From positions 2,441,029-2,505,028 of the forward strand of contig NC_135061.1 in the NCBI RefSeq assembly GCF_051014685.1: a DNA stretch of 64,000 bases, in the 5' to 3' direction. Below the pieces are notes generated by a model, which was given only the letters and a program-made list of their open reading frames with translations, had not been told where the DNA came from and ran no database searches. The translations under genes were made by a program, and so were the position numbers. Origin of the DNA: Ptiloglossa arizonensis (taxonomy: Eukaryota > Arthropoda > Insecta > Hymenoptera > Colletidae). Of the stretch, positions 22,291 through 33,730 are shown one piece after another (position 1 is the first letter of the stretch; each line of letters begins with the position of its first letter).

Positions 22291-24535
22291 CAAGCTTGTG
22301 ACGATCGATCATCTATCCAATTGGGGTTGGTCGAGAGTGTTCTCCCTTGAAATTTAATCTGTGCGTTAACTGCGGTAACATCGACCCGATAACTAGAGTT
22401 TGTAAGCTTGTTTTGTATAGAAATTACCTAGATTTCTTCTTTGATCCACGCGAGTCGTTTAAGAAAAACTTGATTAATTACTCACTAATCGATACACCGA
22501 GCGGACAGTAATTCGACCATTCGCTTCGTCGTTAGATATCGTTGCTGTATTGAATTTCTCCCGTTAATTATCATCGAGTAAATAATCACGAAATGGTAAC
22601 TTTTGTGAATCGATTATTCGTTGGCCCGGTATTTCGAAAGTAAACCGACGAATCCAGTTAAATTGGACTTAATGGATTGAATCGAAAAACAGAAAAAAAA
22701 ATAAATAAATTTCTCCAATATTTGTAACGTACATTTTAACACACGTTGCGCAATGGTGGGAATTAAAACACGAGCTAAATTCGTAGCATTATCATTTTTA
22801 TTTTTTCTCGCGTTGTAAAGTCTGATTTCGATAATCGTTTTTAAGTCAGAGGTTCAATTTAAATTGTAATTCCTTTCGAAACGGTTCTAACAGCGTTGTA
22901 TATTGTTCACAATTATTCCTTGGATGGAATTAAATAATTACACGGTTGCACAGACTTTTCCGATAATAATCTCGTCGTTACAGAGACTTTCAAAGTGTGA
23001 AATATTTAAACGATCACAAAGTTTCAGATTGAGAATTTCAGCCATTACGTATCGTATCTCTAAAATTTAAAAAAAAATTATTCTAATTTTCTTTTCTTCC
23101 ATTATTCAACACGATCGATTTAGGAATATTGCAAATTGATTCTTCGTTGTGTGGTTCGTTCGAAGATAACTCGATATCGATCCTCAGTGAACTGTTCCGG
23201 TGTTCGTATTGATCCGAACTATTTCTCCCGAATGGAAAAAGTACCATAATTTTGTCGATGAATCGAACTGACCACATCGACCGCTAAAAACGACCGTAAG
23301 GGTTGTGGTTTATGACAGTGGTGTTTTCAAAGTTTAACCGTTACCTCGGTTTAATTACACCTTCGTCACAATTCGGATGATAAAATACGTTCGAACACAC
23401 CGATCGCAAAACACTTTTTCAACGTTACACGGTTTCGTTTTACCAAACGTTTTATGCACGTTTATCCGTGCATATTTACAACGAGACAGAACGCGACAAT
23501 TTCATAAAAAAAAAGAAAAAAAGCACGATCGCTTTAAAACAGGCACTTTCCCCTGTCTTTGAAATTCTCTTGAAAAAAATCTAGGTTATCTAACTACATC
23601 TCGCGTTCGTACTAAAATTTAGTCCGTAGCTATGTATAAGAATATATGACCTAATTTCATTGAATCCCAACGATGTTGAAAATTTGAATTTAGTTCCCGT
23701 TTCGAACCACCGTGCATTATCTTCGTGGGAAGGTTTCCTCCTTCTTCTTGAGCAAAGCTGACTTCTTGCTAATGCTAGTATCAATTATTCCATTTATTTG
23801 CAATGGACTTCTGCAGCGATCGTTCGGTTGGATTCTAGCGGTTCAAAGTGCATAACTTGTTGCATAATCCATCGACTACTCATCGGTGCCTTCTTTGATG
23901 GCAAAACTTGCTTTTGTCTAGGATGTACTCGTATTTGATTTTTCTATCGTGTAACAATGTTTGAACAGAGAAGCTGCGAGACGATTACTATCTGGAGCAT
24001 TTATAAAATATACGAAGATAATAATAATAATAATAAGAAGAAATATATTTTGTACTCGAGACAATACAGACACTAGTTTCTGAAAATAAATTTCATCTCT
24101 AGGAGGAACTAAGTTTAGGCGGTAATAAACGTTGCTATTGAAGCAGCGAAGATTTTAGTTGACACAGACTGCACTTAATAGAGAAAGAGGTTAGAAAAGG
24201 ATTTGATTCGTTCGTGAGAATTTAACATCGTCTTTGAATCACAGAGTAGGTTAACTTATATTTTCTATGTGAAATTCACAATTGTCCATGAGATCTAGGA
24301 AAAAGTTCTTCCTTCTGAAGTATATTTCTTTAACAATATATTACAGTTAACCGCTGTCATCGTTCGGTAGTTACTGAAACACGTTAGTGAAACACGTTCA
24401 AGTATTAATTGTATTCGTTCTCATTGATTTCTACTTTCTGTAACTCTTTTTTAGTCGTTTCGATTGTTTCTCACCGATTTCTACCGATTTACAATCTCTC
24501 CTCTGATGTAAACACAGCTCCGAAGAGAGCATTTG
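22291..24535. other. No feature seen except a short AAT run
   Basis: Over 2 kb of AT-rich unique DNA. A short AAT microsatellite lies near 24018-24040. No gene, RNA or transposon could be supported. Confidence 0.45.
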
Positions 24536-25072
24536 CTTCTCGATTTTTTCTTTTCATTTTTTTCTTAGTAATTTTTCATCTCAATTTTTGCTTCTCAATT
24601 TTTTCTTTTCAATTTTTGCTTCTCAATTTTTTCTTTTCAATTTTTGCTTCTCAATTTTTTCTTTTCAATTTTTGCTTCTCAATTTTTTCTTTTCAATTTT
24701 TGCTTCTCAATTTTTTCTACTTCATTTTTTCTTCTCAATTTTTGCTTTTAAATTTTTTCTTCTTCATTTTTTCTTCTCAATTTTTGCTTCTCAATCTTTT
24801 CTCCTTCAATTTTTTCTTTTCAATTTTTTCTTAGTAATTTTTTCATCTCAATTTTTGCTTCTCGATTTTTTCTTTTCAATCTTTTCTTCTTCAATTTTTG
24901 CTTTTCAATTTTTTCTTAGTAATTTTTTCATCTCAATTTTTGCTTCTCGATTTTTTCTTTTCAATTTTTACTTCTCAATTTTTGCTTTCCAATTCTAGCT
25001 TCTCAATTTTTGCTTCTCAATTTTTTCCTCTACATCTCTTCTTCTCAATTCTTTCTTCAATTTTAAATTTCG
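24536..25072 (+). repeat. T-rich 14-bp array, block 1
   Basis: Built from 14-base words, TTTTTGCTTCTCAA and TTTTTTCTTTTCAA, repeated about 35 times with variants. The plus strand is almost wholly pyrimidine apart from the CAA step. Parallel open frames rich in F, S, I and L follow from the composition and have no coding support. Confidence 0.9.
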
Positions 25073-25687
25073 CCTACCTGTCCTTCAAGTTGTTATAGTT
25101 CTCGTCACGACCAAGTAACAATTAATGGGCATTGCTGACCAGCTTTCCCTCAACTTAGTTCGTCTCTTTAAGGATTTAGTGGTCCCCGTTCTAGATGTTC
25201 ACAAATTTGCAGAATTTTTCCGTGACACTTTAACCGGATTGGGAGGCACTTATACCTATATTGCGACAACGCGTTACAATAAATTAGCGGCGGCTGGGAA
25301 GGATGCTGTGTAAGGTTCTTGTAAACTTGCAAACCGATGGTGTAACGTATTATGTAATACTCCGCGGAAGGTGGTTGCAGCGATCGGAGAATATGGATGA
25401 AGTAAAAGCCCCAAGTTTTCAAACTTCTCGGAAGTTCCCCTTTAACTTTTGTTTTTAATGAATACTTGATCGTGATGTATCACCTAATACTTCGGATTTA
25501 ATGGAATGTAGCAGGCAGAGACTTTATAAAAACAAGGATTCAATTTTAGCGAGTCGCCGCGAATTACGAGCGTGTACGTCCCATAGCGAGAATTTCACTG
25601 ACTTTAACGAAAAAGATGCTAAAAGAACACCATTTTTACGTATTTACCTCGCCTTTTGATCAATTATCGAAGATTATTACTATCAGC
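25073..25687. other. Unique island between the twin T-rich arrays
   Basis: A 62-codon ATG frame at 25125-25313 (starting M-G-I-A-D-Q-L-S-L) has protein-like composition and ends beside a donor-like GTAAGG at about 25313. No acceptor or family supports it. It is marked here only because both neighbours are simple repeats. Confidence 0.25.
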
Positions 25688-26160
25688 TTCAATTTTTGCT
25701 TCGTAATTTTTTCTTCTCAATTTTTGCTCCTCAATTTTTTCTTCGTATTTTTTTTTTTCAATTTTTTCTTCATTTTTTCTTCTCAATTTTAGCTTTTTAA
25801 TTTTTTCTTAGTAATTTTTTCATCTCAATTTTTGTTCTTAACTTTTGCTTCTCAATTTTTTCTTCACAATTTTTGCTCCTCAATTTCTGCTTTGTAATTT
25901 TTTCTTCTCAATTTTTTCTTCTCAATTTTTTCTTCTTCATTTTTTCTTCTCAATTTTTTCATCTCAATTTTTTCATCTCAATTTTTTCATCTCAATTTTT
26001 GCTTCTCAATTCTTTCTTCTTTATTTTTTCTTCTCAATTTTTGCTTCTCAATTTTTGTTCTCAATTTTTGCTTCCCAATTTTTTCCTCTTCATCTTTTCT
26101 CCTCAATTCTTCTTCATTTTCTCTTCTGAGTTTTTTCTTTGTAATTTTCCTTCCTAAATT
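25688..26160 (+). repeat. T-rich 14-bp array, block 2
   Basis: The same 14-base words as block 1 (TTTTTGCTTCTCAA, TTTTTTCTTCTCAA, TTTTTTCATCTCAA) on the same strand, separated from it by about 615 bp of non-repetitive DNA. The shared words suggest one array split by an insertion, or an intra-array duplication. Confidence 0.9.
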
Positions 26161-28194
26161 TTATTCGGCACGTTTGACAAAAAACCAATGGTTCGTAGAC
26201 TCGTTTCGTACGTTTACTCCAAAAATACTTTCGTTCAATTTTCGATTCATAATACATCCCACGAATATTCGAACTGTCGTTTCTGTTTGTATTGCTCGCG
26301 CACGTCGATTCGGTTATACCTCCGTACACACTTGGTCCCTTATTACACACGTAGTCGCTCTACTTGTCCACCAATCGAGCACAATGTTTGCGAATGTTAG
26401 CGAAATGTTTTCAAACTTGAATTATTGCTGGTGGAAGCATGGAAATGGGCGTGCAAGCGACACGTACAATATTTCAACGCGAAACGCGTTGCCCAAGAAT
26501 TGTTCGCGATCCTATTCGTTGATTGTAATCTTCGGCCAAGGATTTCTAGCGGAATTTATAAATATTGCTAACTTAATTGAGAAAATTACACGCTTTCTAC
26601 TTTGTTTAAAGAAAAACGTACGATTTTTCTGTACTTTTCAATTTTCTTTCGTAGTTGATCACTTAAATGCCATCTATCGCCTAAATGGTCACCGATAAAC
26701 ATAGAAAACAACGATCGATGTATCGAGTCTTTGCAAATCCAAAATTGATAATTTCGGATCGAAATTCACGCGAAATATCTGAAAATATTTCTACTTTCTT
26801 ATTTTCTAAAAAAAGTAACAAACGATCGAATTTAAATCACGTAGAACGAGGTTCGAATTCTCGGTACACGTTAAGTGTGAAACTCCGGTAATCACGTTTA
26901 CCGAGTCCACGCATTGAACGCAATCGTTGGAAACTGTGAGCGACGAAATTTTTCCAATCGAAAATAATTCGCTGAAAATAATCGGCGCGAAATTGTACGC
27001 GAGATAGCCCCGTTGATAAATGTTAATCATTCTACGGATCCTTCGTCACTTGGCGAAGATATGCGGGCCAAAAAAGACAGAGAAGCGGATTCCACGCGAG
27101 TTCAACGACATTCAAAAGCGTAAGTGAATGGAAATAACCTCTTGGTCGCTTCGGAGAAACAAAGAAAATCAATTTTTAAGACAATAGGGGCTCCGTGTGA
27201 CGGTCGAAAACAATCGGGATAATGGCCGAATGAAGAAAAGCGGGCAAAGCGGGCAAAACGGACGCCAAAACCAGCACTTTCCACGAAAAGAATAACGATC
27301 GTCGAACAACGATCGTACGGTGACCAGATTTATTCGTTGTAACGTCCCGAAACTTGGAACAGTGATCGAACGTGGGGAAACGTGTCGCGTCAAATTGAAC
27401 AAACGTGTTTAATATCAATCGAAAAAGAAATTTTATCCTCGAACAAATTTCCAAGTCGCGGTTGAAAAAAGTTACGCGAACTCTGCATCGAAAGTAAGAG
27501 AAGAGTGAATCGTGTTCGTAAAATTGGAAATTGTTGCAACAACGGGTCAACGATACTCTGGAGAAGACGACCGTGCACTTTTTGTTCAAAGAGCTCTACC
27601 GTATCTTACGCAACCTCGAAGGAAACAGTTGCCGTTAGATAATTATAGGAAAGTTGGCGATTTAATGCAATTTCTTGCGAAGGAATGTTTCGAACGCGTT
27701 TCGTGATACGATTTCATCGCGTTAAGCGTAACTCGCAACAAAACACGAAGAAAAATCACGGATACTCGAGTTTCGTCACTTGCTCGTCGTTTTATCTTTT
27801 TTTGCCAACTTTACAGTTCGGATGATTTTTCGGGGAATTGAATCGTTTCGGTAGCGAGGAATAAGACATACTCGATTAAATGGTGTTCCGCGCATCGATC
27901 AAACGCGAGAAACGCATAATCGAGGTACAGATTGTTCGTGTCAGTCGTCTCTGGATCACTGACGATCAGCTCCGTATTCCGAGCGACGATGACCCGTTTT
28001 CCTTAAACCGTTACGTCGCCAATTTTAGATATTGCCGTGTAGTAGTTTGCAACGAGGCAACATTTCGCTTCGTCGTGTTATGAATTTCATTATTTTCGAA
28101 CGTTGCTCTTTTCGTTTTCGAAACACGCCGCTTATTTACGAAACACGAATGCGTTTTCAATGATAAACGGAATTTTAAGTAAGACACCGTGATC
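26161..28194. other. No feature seen
   Basis: Unique AT-rich DNA. A 174-codon frame at 26174-26698 begins with TTG, not ATG, and shows no domain. Several frames overlap on both strands around 27100-27700. Nothing is supported. Confidence 0.4.
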
Positions 28195-29580
28195 CACGCG
28201 TGATGTCAATACTGTTCGATGTAACGATCGATCGAATCATCGAGCATTGAATCTATCCAAGTTGGATTTGTTTTAATTTTGGAACATTAATGCTTACAAA
28301 TATGAATTAATTGACGATAATACGCGTGATGTTAATACTGTTCGATGTAACGATCGATCGAATCATCGAGCATCGAATCTATCCAAGTTGGATTCGATTT
28401 AATTTTGGGGCATTAATGCTTACAAATATGAATTAATTGACGATAATACGTGTGATGTTAATACGGTTCGATGTAACGATCGATCGAATCATCGAGCATC
28501 GAATCTATCCAAGTTGGATTCGATTTAATTTTGGAACATTAATACTTACAAATATGAATTAATTGACGATAATACGCGTGATGTTAATACTGTTCGATGT
28601 AACGATCGATCGAATCATCGAGCATCGAATCTATCCAAGTTGGATTCGATTTAATTTTGGGGCATTAATGCTTACAAATATGAATTAATTGACGATAATA
28701 CGTGTGATGTTAATACGGTTCGATGTAACGATCGATCGAATCATCGAGCATCGAATCTATCCAAGTTGGATTCGATTTAATTTTGGAACATTAATACTTA
28801 CAAATATGAATTAATTGACGATAATACGCGTGATGTTAATACTGTTCGATGTAACGATCGATCGAATCATCGAGCATCGAATCTATCCAAGTTGGATTTG
28901 TTTTAATTTTGGAACATTAATGCTTACAAATATGAATTAATTGACGATAATACGCGTGATGTTAATACGGTTCGATGTAACGATCGATCGAATCATCGAG
29001 CATCGAATCTATCCAAGTTGGATTTGTTTTAATTTTGGAACATTAATACTTACAAATATGAATTAATTGACGATAATACGCGTGATGTTAATACTGTTCG
29101 ATGTAACGATCGATCGAATCATCGAGCATCGAACTCATTCAACTGAGATTCTATTTAATTTTGGAACATTAATACTTACAAATATGAATTAATTGACGAT
29201 AATACGCGTGATGTTAATACGGTTCGATGTAACGATCGATCGAATCATCGAGCATTGAATCTATCCAAGTTGGATTTGTTTTAATTTTGGAACATTAATG
29301 CTTAGAAATATGAATTAATTGACGATAATACGCGTGATGTTAATACTGTTCGATGTAACGATCGATCGAATCATCGAGCATCGAACTCATTCAAGTGAGA
29401 TTCGATTTAATTTTGGAACATTAATGCTTACAAATATGAATTAATTGACGATAATACGCGTGATGTTAATACTGTTCGATGTAACGATCGATCGAATCAT
29501 CGAGCATCGAACTCATTCAACTGAGATTCTATTTAATTTTGGAACATTAATACTTACAAATATGAATTAATTGACGATAA
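28195..29580. repeat. Satellite array, 11 x 126 bp
   Basis: Eleven units of exactly 126 bp start at 28195, 28321, 28447, 28573, 28699, 28825, 28951, 29077, 29203, 29329 and 29455. Each holds the self-complementary CGATCGATCG core and ends in ATTAATTGACGATAA. The variants alternate. Units 2, 4, 6, 8 read AATACTGTTCG and units 3, 5, 7, 9 read AATACGGTTCG. Units 2 and 4 share GGGGCATTAATGC, while 3 and 5 share GGAACATTAATAC. Units 8, 10 and 11 carry a different middle (AACTCATTCAASTGAGATTC). The array has therefore partly expanded in 252-bp dimers. There are no indels between units. Confidence 0.96.
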
Positions 29581-29830
29581 CGCGCAGTCATCGATAAACT
29601 CGGTCGAGTAGAATGTACTGATCGACGTTGGAGCAAACATGGTTATTTTGTAGAAAATTTTCTAAAGAAATTTCAAATTACTTATTCGTTATTAAACGAT
29701 AATCCGAGAGCTTGGTTGCTGCACGTCGGTGGTTTAATTACGAAACGAAACGTGGGCTTATATTCGAGAAACTTTCTTAGACCAGAAGATTTTTATCCAA
29801 CGCGCTATATTTTACAATACCAAGGTAATT
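29581..29830 (+). other. Open, exon-like segment after the satellite (low support)
   Basis: Immediately after the array a plus-strand frame stays open for about 80 codons, from about 29587 to the TGA at 29828-29830. It includes the stretches R-R-W-S-K-H-G-Y-F-V-E-N-F and P-R-A-W-L-L-H-V-G-G. There is no ATG at its start. An AG precedes at 29586-29587 and a donor-like CAAG|GTAATT lies at its 3' end, as an internal exon would need, but the upstream tract is not pyrimidine-rich. I do not recognise the peptide. It is kept because composition and flanks are better than for most frames here. Confidence 0.2.
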
Positions 29831-32086
29831 GATTTTTTTTCAATCATTTAAACGAAGATTTACCTCGGAGTATTTACTTTGGAGTAAAGTGGATACGACG
29901 AGGAAAAAAGTTTATCACTCGTCGCGATATCCACGATATATTTCCACGATTTCATTATTTTCGCAATTTGTAAATCTTCCCCCATGTTTCTTATCGCAAT
30001 CATTCAGTTTCAAGCCGATGTACAACCGATGACGTCAAGATGGAAACGTACAGTGTTAACTATAGTACTCGAAATCACATCGTGATAATTCATCGCGTGG
30101 AAAGTGGCGAGAGTTGCGGTAAAATCAAGAAAGTTGCGATCACGAGCATTAAAAATGTCTTTATTGAGAATCTTTTCACGCGTTCGTGTCGTTAGGAGAA
30201 AAAAAAAACAACGTTCAGTCAGTTTCGGGCGCGAAAAGAAAGTAATTCCCCGTGGTTAAATATGCTAAAGACCGTTGCGAGTAAACGTTGAACAAAATAC
30301 GAACGGTCGTAAATTGTTCAAGAAATCGTTTCCTCGCGTTGCCTCCTTTTATTATCCACAACGTTGTTCCCACCGTTTCGCCCGAAGCACGGAATTGAAT
30401 AAATTCAACGTACGGAGAAGTGCACGCACTTTAATCTGAAAATTTCCCGGCTGGTGTACACTCGAGTCTCGCCGTAAGCTCAGATTGTCGAGACTACAGC
30501 GTGCAGAGACGAGCAAATTTTATTCGATTAAAATCAACCTGCAACGCTTTGTTCGTGACATTTACTCGAGTAGATAAATTTCCACTTATCCGTCTCGAAT
30601 TCCCGCTCAACCGGCAAATTAAATCGTTTTCTTCATCTTTGTACAGTGTTGCTCGACAATTCGTAAATCTATAGAAATTTTCTCCAATTTTTCCATCAAC
30701 GCGTCGCGAATCGATAACTTTTCGACGCGATTCAAGTTGACACCAAACCTACCGACATTTCGTATATACCTAATCCTACAATTTTGTCAAACGACCGCTC
30801 TAAAAAAAAACATATTTATCCAATATAATTTCCTTCTCTCGACGCTCCGTCCGGTCTTTCTTCTTTTCGTCCCCACTACCACGCCCACGGGACTGTATTT
30901 TAGTCGTAATATCGAAATTCCATAAATCGATCGGACAGTTTGAAAGTTCCCGTTCGCGATGTCAGTCCTGCTTACTTGATTCGACAGGAATTTCGGCCGA
31001 AGTAGGACATACGACTGTTCGGTTTTTCATACCTGTCCGACCTTTGACATTTATGAAAGTGAATCCCCCACGGTACGCGGCAGGGATGCGGTAACTTTCG
31101 TCGGAGAACGCGTTTCATGGATGCACCACGGATCGGTGTGCACGACCAATTTACAAGTAGTCCTTCTTAGAAGGGTCCCGGGTCCTTCGAGTTTCTCGAC
31201 GAATCGGTGACGTGTTTCGCGCGGTGTCTTCGCGTTCGAGGTGTATCGTATCGTTTACACTCGTGTCTCGTCGTAATCTCGGATTGTCGAGACTTCGTCG
31301 AGTTAGAGACGAGGAAATTTTATTCGATCGAAAGTGTTGGAACGAATGCAACAACGATCTTAACCCATTTGCATCGAAGCGCGGAATAATCGCGAGTTGC
31401 GAGTGTACACTATCACCGAGCGTGGAATAATTCGCGAGCCTACGACTACCGTTTTACCAGTTGCAACAAACTTCAACAAACCAGAGTTCGGTGGCTAGAG
31501 TTCCGTGGCCAATTCGCACAAAATATACAACCTGACAACTTTTGCCAACTCTACGCTAAATACAACACTGTTAATTACCACGAGAAGACTTCGTTCTTGA
31601 AATTTCCAAGGATCTCGACACCCCTAAGAAGCTGTCGAGAAGTGTGGACGACGAGACGCTCCAATTCAACACCTACGTTGTCCAACGCGCTACAACGACT
31701 GTCGACTATCACCAAACGCGGAATAATACGCAAACCTACGATTGTACACTATCATCGAACGCGGAATAATCCACGAGCCTACGACTACCATTTCACCAGT
31801 TGCAACTGGTACGTTTAACCATTTCTGAGAACTTTTCGGTGTCATTGGTTTAATATACATCGGTGTATTCTAAACAAGTTTGACTCTTTTGTGAAAATCT
31901 TTCAAACTGCCACTACGAGTGTTGCGGCACGCAAAAATCCGCGCGGCAGGCAAAAAAGGCTATAAAAAAATATTTTGCTATACAATATTGTGTATTGATC
32001 GTTTTGAACGGTATATCGTTAATAAACTCCAGAAATAATTTTGATGCTCGTTACTGCACATACGATGAACCGCGAGCGGTGATATA
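29831..32086. other. Unique DNA with short dispersed duplications
   Basis: Two segments recur. About 30462-30532 (GTCTCGCCGTAAGCTCAGAT) matches about 31252-31330 (GTCTCGTCGTAATCTCGGAT). About 31404-31468 matches 31740-31806 (CGCGGAATAATCCACGAGCC, then CCAGTTGCAAC). Part of 30530-30613 matches both about 32158-32203 and about 33888-33915. No gene is supported. Confidence 0.4.
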
Positions 32087-32457
32087 CTACTAGACACACG
32101 AGATCCCTGCATATTATAATAAACTAGATATTATAATCCGAACTTTACAACGAAAAGTAACTTGCAACGCTTTCTTCGTAACGTTTACTCGAGTGGATTG
32201 TGGGATTATGGTATTGTTGAGCACAAGAGGAAATGTAAATAGAACGTTTATGTTTAGATAAATATACAATAACTATACTACCAGATACGCGAGATCTCTG
32301 CATATTATAATAAACTAGATTATATAATCTGAACTTTACAACGAAAAGCAACCTGCAACGCTTTCTTCGTAACGTTTACTCGAGTGGATTGTGGGATTAT
32401 GGAATTGTTGAGCACAAGAGAAAATATAACTAGAACGTTTATGTTTAGATAAATATA
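32087..32457. repeat. Tandem duplication, 2 x about 183 bp, host of the Tc1 insertion
   Basis: Two copies run from CTAGACACACGAGATCCCTG (about 32090) and CCAGATACGCGAGATCTCTG (about 32280) to TTTAGATAAATATACA. The second copy is cut at its end by the Tc1-like element, whose first base is at 32458. The unit is related to about 20585-20665. Confidence 0.8.
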
Positions 32458-33730
32458 CAGTCTAACAAGAGCGTGTACGGCAAAACTTTTTCCTATGAAT
32501 TGTTAGCTGGGAAATTGCCACTTGAGCAGGTACCCTGACCCTTCCTCTTAGATGTTTTGCACAAAAATACTCAGTTATCGCCTATTCTTGGTCAGAGCAT
32601 TACATATTTTGAGAGTTACACATTACGAGTGTCGCATACGCGTCACGTTACGAAGCAGTGTTTCCGTGTTCGAATCCGAAGGACCAAAAGTGTCATACTC
32701 AGCGGCTGCTAAGTACACGAGAAAGTCGAAAACATTTGTCAGTGAGTGGGTGAATCGATATTTGGAGGTAAAAAATGTCGATGAGCTGCCAGATCGTGGC
32801 GTTACACCAAAGACATCGAAAAAGGACGACGAATCGATACTACGGACATTCGAGAAAAATCATGGTCTGTCCTTACTTTGGGGGCAAGTGATCTTACGTA
32901 AAATAGGTGCGAATATATCACGCGAAACCATAAGAAGACGTTTATTGGCCAATAATGTGAAATTTCGTAGCACGTTTAAAAAAACGCTACTGTGCGACAA
33001 ACGTGTCGAAAAAAGACTCGCTTGGGCGAGAGGAAATTCGGACCACGATTGGGACAACGTCATTTTTTCCGACGAGGATTCTTTTTGGGCAGGTTCTTCG
33101 GTAACTCATACTTGGTGTACTCCTGTAAACAGACTCGTGCAACGGACCGTTAAGTACTCGGTAAAGGTGCACGTTTGGGGTTGTTTCTCGAAACAGGAAT
33201 TCGGGACTTTACACATGTTTACAGACAATCTGAATGCTGCCAAAATGGTTCAAATCTACCAGAGGGCTTTATTGCCGTCTGCTCAAAGCTGGTTTACAAG
33301 GAGAAATGAAAATTGTTTATTACAAGAAGACAACGACCCGAAGCATCGAAGCCGACCGTGCACTGCGTGGAACGAAGAAAATGGTGTCGATGTGCTCGAT
33401 CGTCCTTCACGATCGCCAGATGCAAATACGATCGAAAATGTTTGGGCTGTTATAAAATTCAAGCTCAGGAGAAAGAAAATCTACACAGTTGAGCAGCTGA
33501 TCCGACAAATTCGACCGGTGTGGAGATCTTTGTCCCAAAATTGTGCAACGAAACTGGTAGAAAGTATGCCTCGGAGATGTCGATTAATTATCGATAACGA
33601 GGGCGATTGGACACCGTATTGATAATAAAGCGTCTTGGTCCGTATCGCGAAGAATACGTGTATTTTTTTTCAACTCAATATCCCAAATAGTTTTCGAGTT
33701 TTGCCGTACACGCTCTTGTCAGACAGACTG
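32458..33730 (+). mobile_element. Complete Tc1-like transposon, copy 2 (1273 bp)
   Basis: Both terminal repeats are present. The right one, read inward, is CAGTCTGTCTGACAAGAGCG, and the left is the same except that four bases near the tip are missing (CAGTCTAACAAGAGCGTG). TA lies outside each end (32456-32457 and 33731-33732), which is the duplicated target. The single gene is open from start to stop. With terminal repeats, TA duplication and an intact frame this is potentially autonomous, unless the four-base loss in the left tip blocks transposase binding or cleavage. Confidence 0.96.
32552..33622 (+). CDS. Tc1-like DDE transposase, intact
   Basis: This enzyme of 356 residues would bind the terminal repeats and carry out cut-and-paste transposition into TA sites. 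The N-terminal third looks like paired helix-turn-helix DNA binding. One HTH lies at about residues 45-72 (motif SAAAKYTRKS...EWVNRYLE), joined by an RGVTPK linker to a second at about 94-135 (SRETIRRRLL). The catalytic triad is D174 in FSDEDSFW, D260 in QEDNDPKH and E295 in IENVW. There are 34 residues between D260 and E295, so it is DD34E as in Tc1. Length suits the family (about 340-360). ATG at 32552 is preceded in frame by TAG, so this is the first possible start. The first 40 residues are hydrophobic/basic and unlike a usual Tc1 N-terminus, so translation may begin lower. The neighbours are only the element's own ends. Confidence 0.93.
   Translation: MFCTKILSYRLFLVRALHILRVTHYECRIRVTLRSSVSVFESEGPKVSYSAAAKYTRKSKTFVSEWVNRYLEVKNVDELPDRGVTPKTSKKDDESILRTFEKNHGLSLLWGQVILRKIGANISRETIRRRLLANNVKFRSTFKKTLLCDKRVEKRLAWARGNSDHDWDNVIFSDEDSFWAGSSVTHTWCTPVNRLVQRTVKYSVKVHVWGCFSKQEFGTLHMFTDNLNAAKMVQIYQRALLPSAQSWFTRRNENCLLQEDNDPKHRSRPCTAWNEENGVDVLDRPSRSPDANTIENVWAVIKFKLRRKKIYTVEQLIRQIRPVWRSLSQNCATKLVESMPRRCRLIIDNEGDWTPY

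Noticed and set aside
24409..26157. Phe/Ser/Leu-rich hydrophobic frames that look like membrane proteins
   Set aside because: Produced by T-rich 14-bp words. Parallel frames are open and no gene signals flank them.
26174..26698. 174-codon plus-strand frame
   Set aside because: Starts at TTG, overlaps other open frames and shows no domain.
26830..26870. tRNA-like T-loop GGTTCGAATTC
   Set aside because: No matching acceptor stem, D-arm or anticodon arm could be folded around it.
28195..29580. CRISPR-like array
   Set aside because: Units are contiguous with no unique spacers, and the window is insect-like. It is a satellite.
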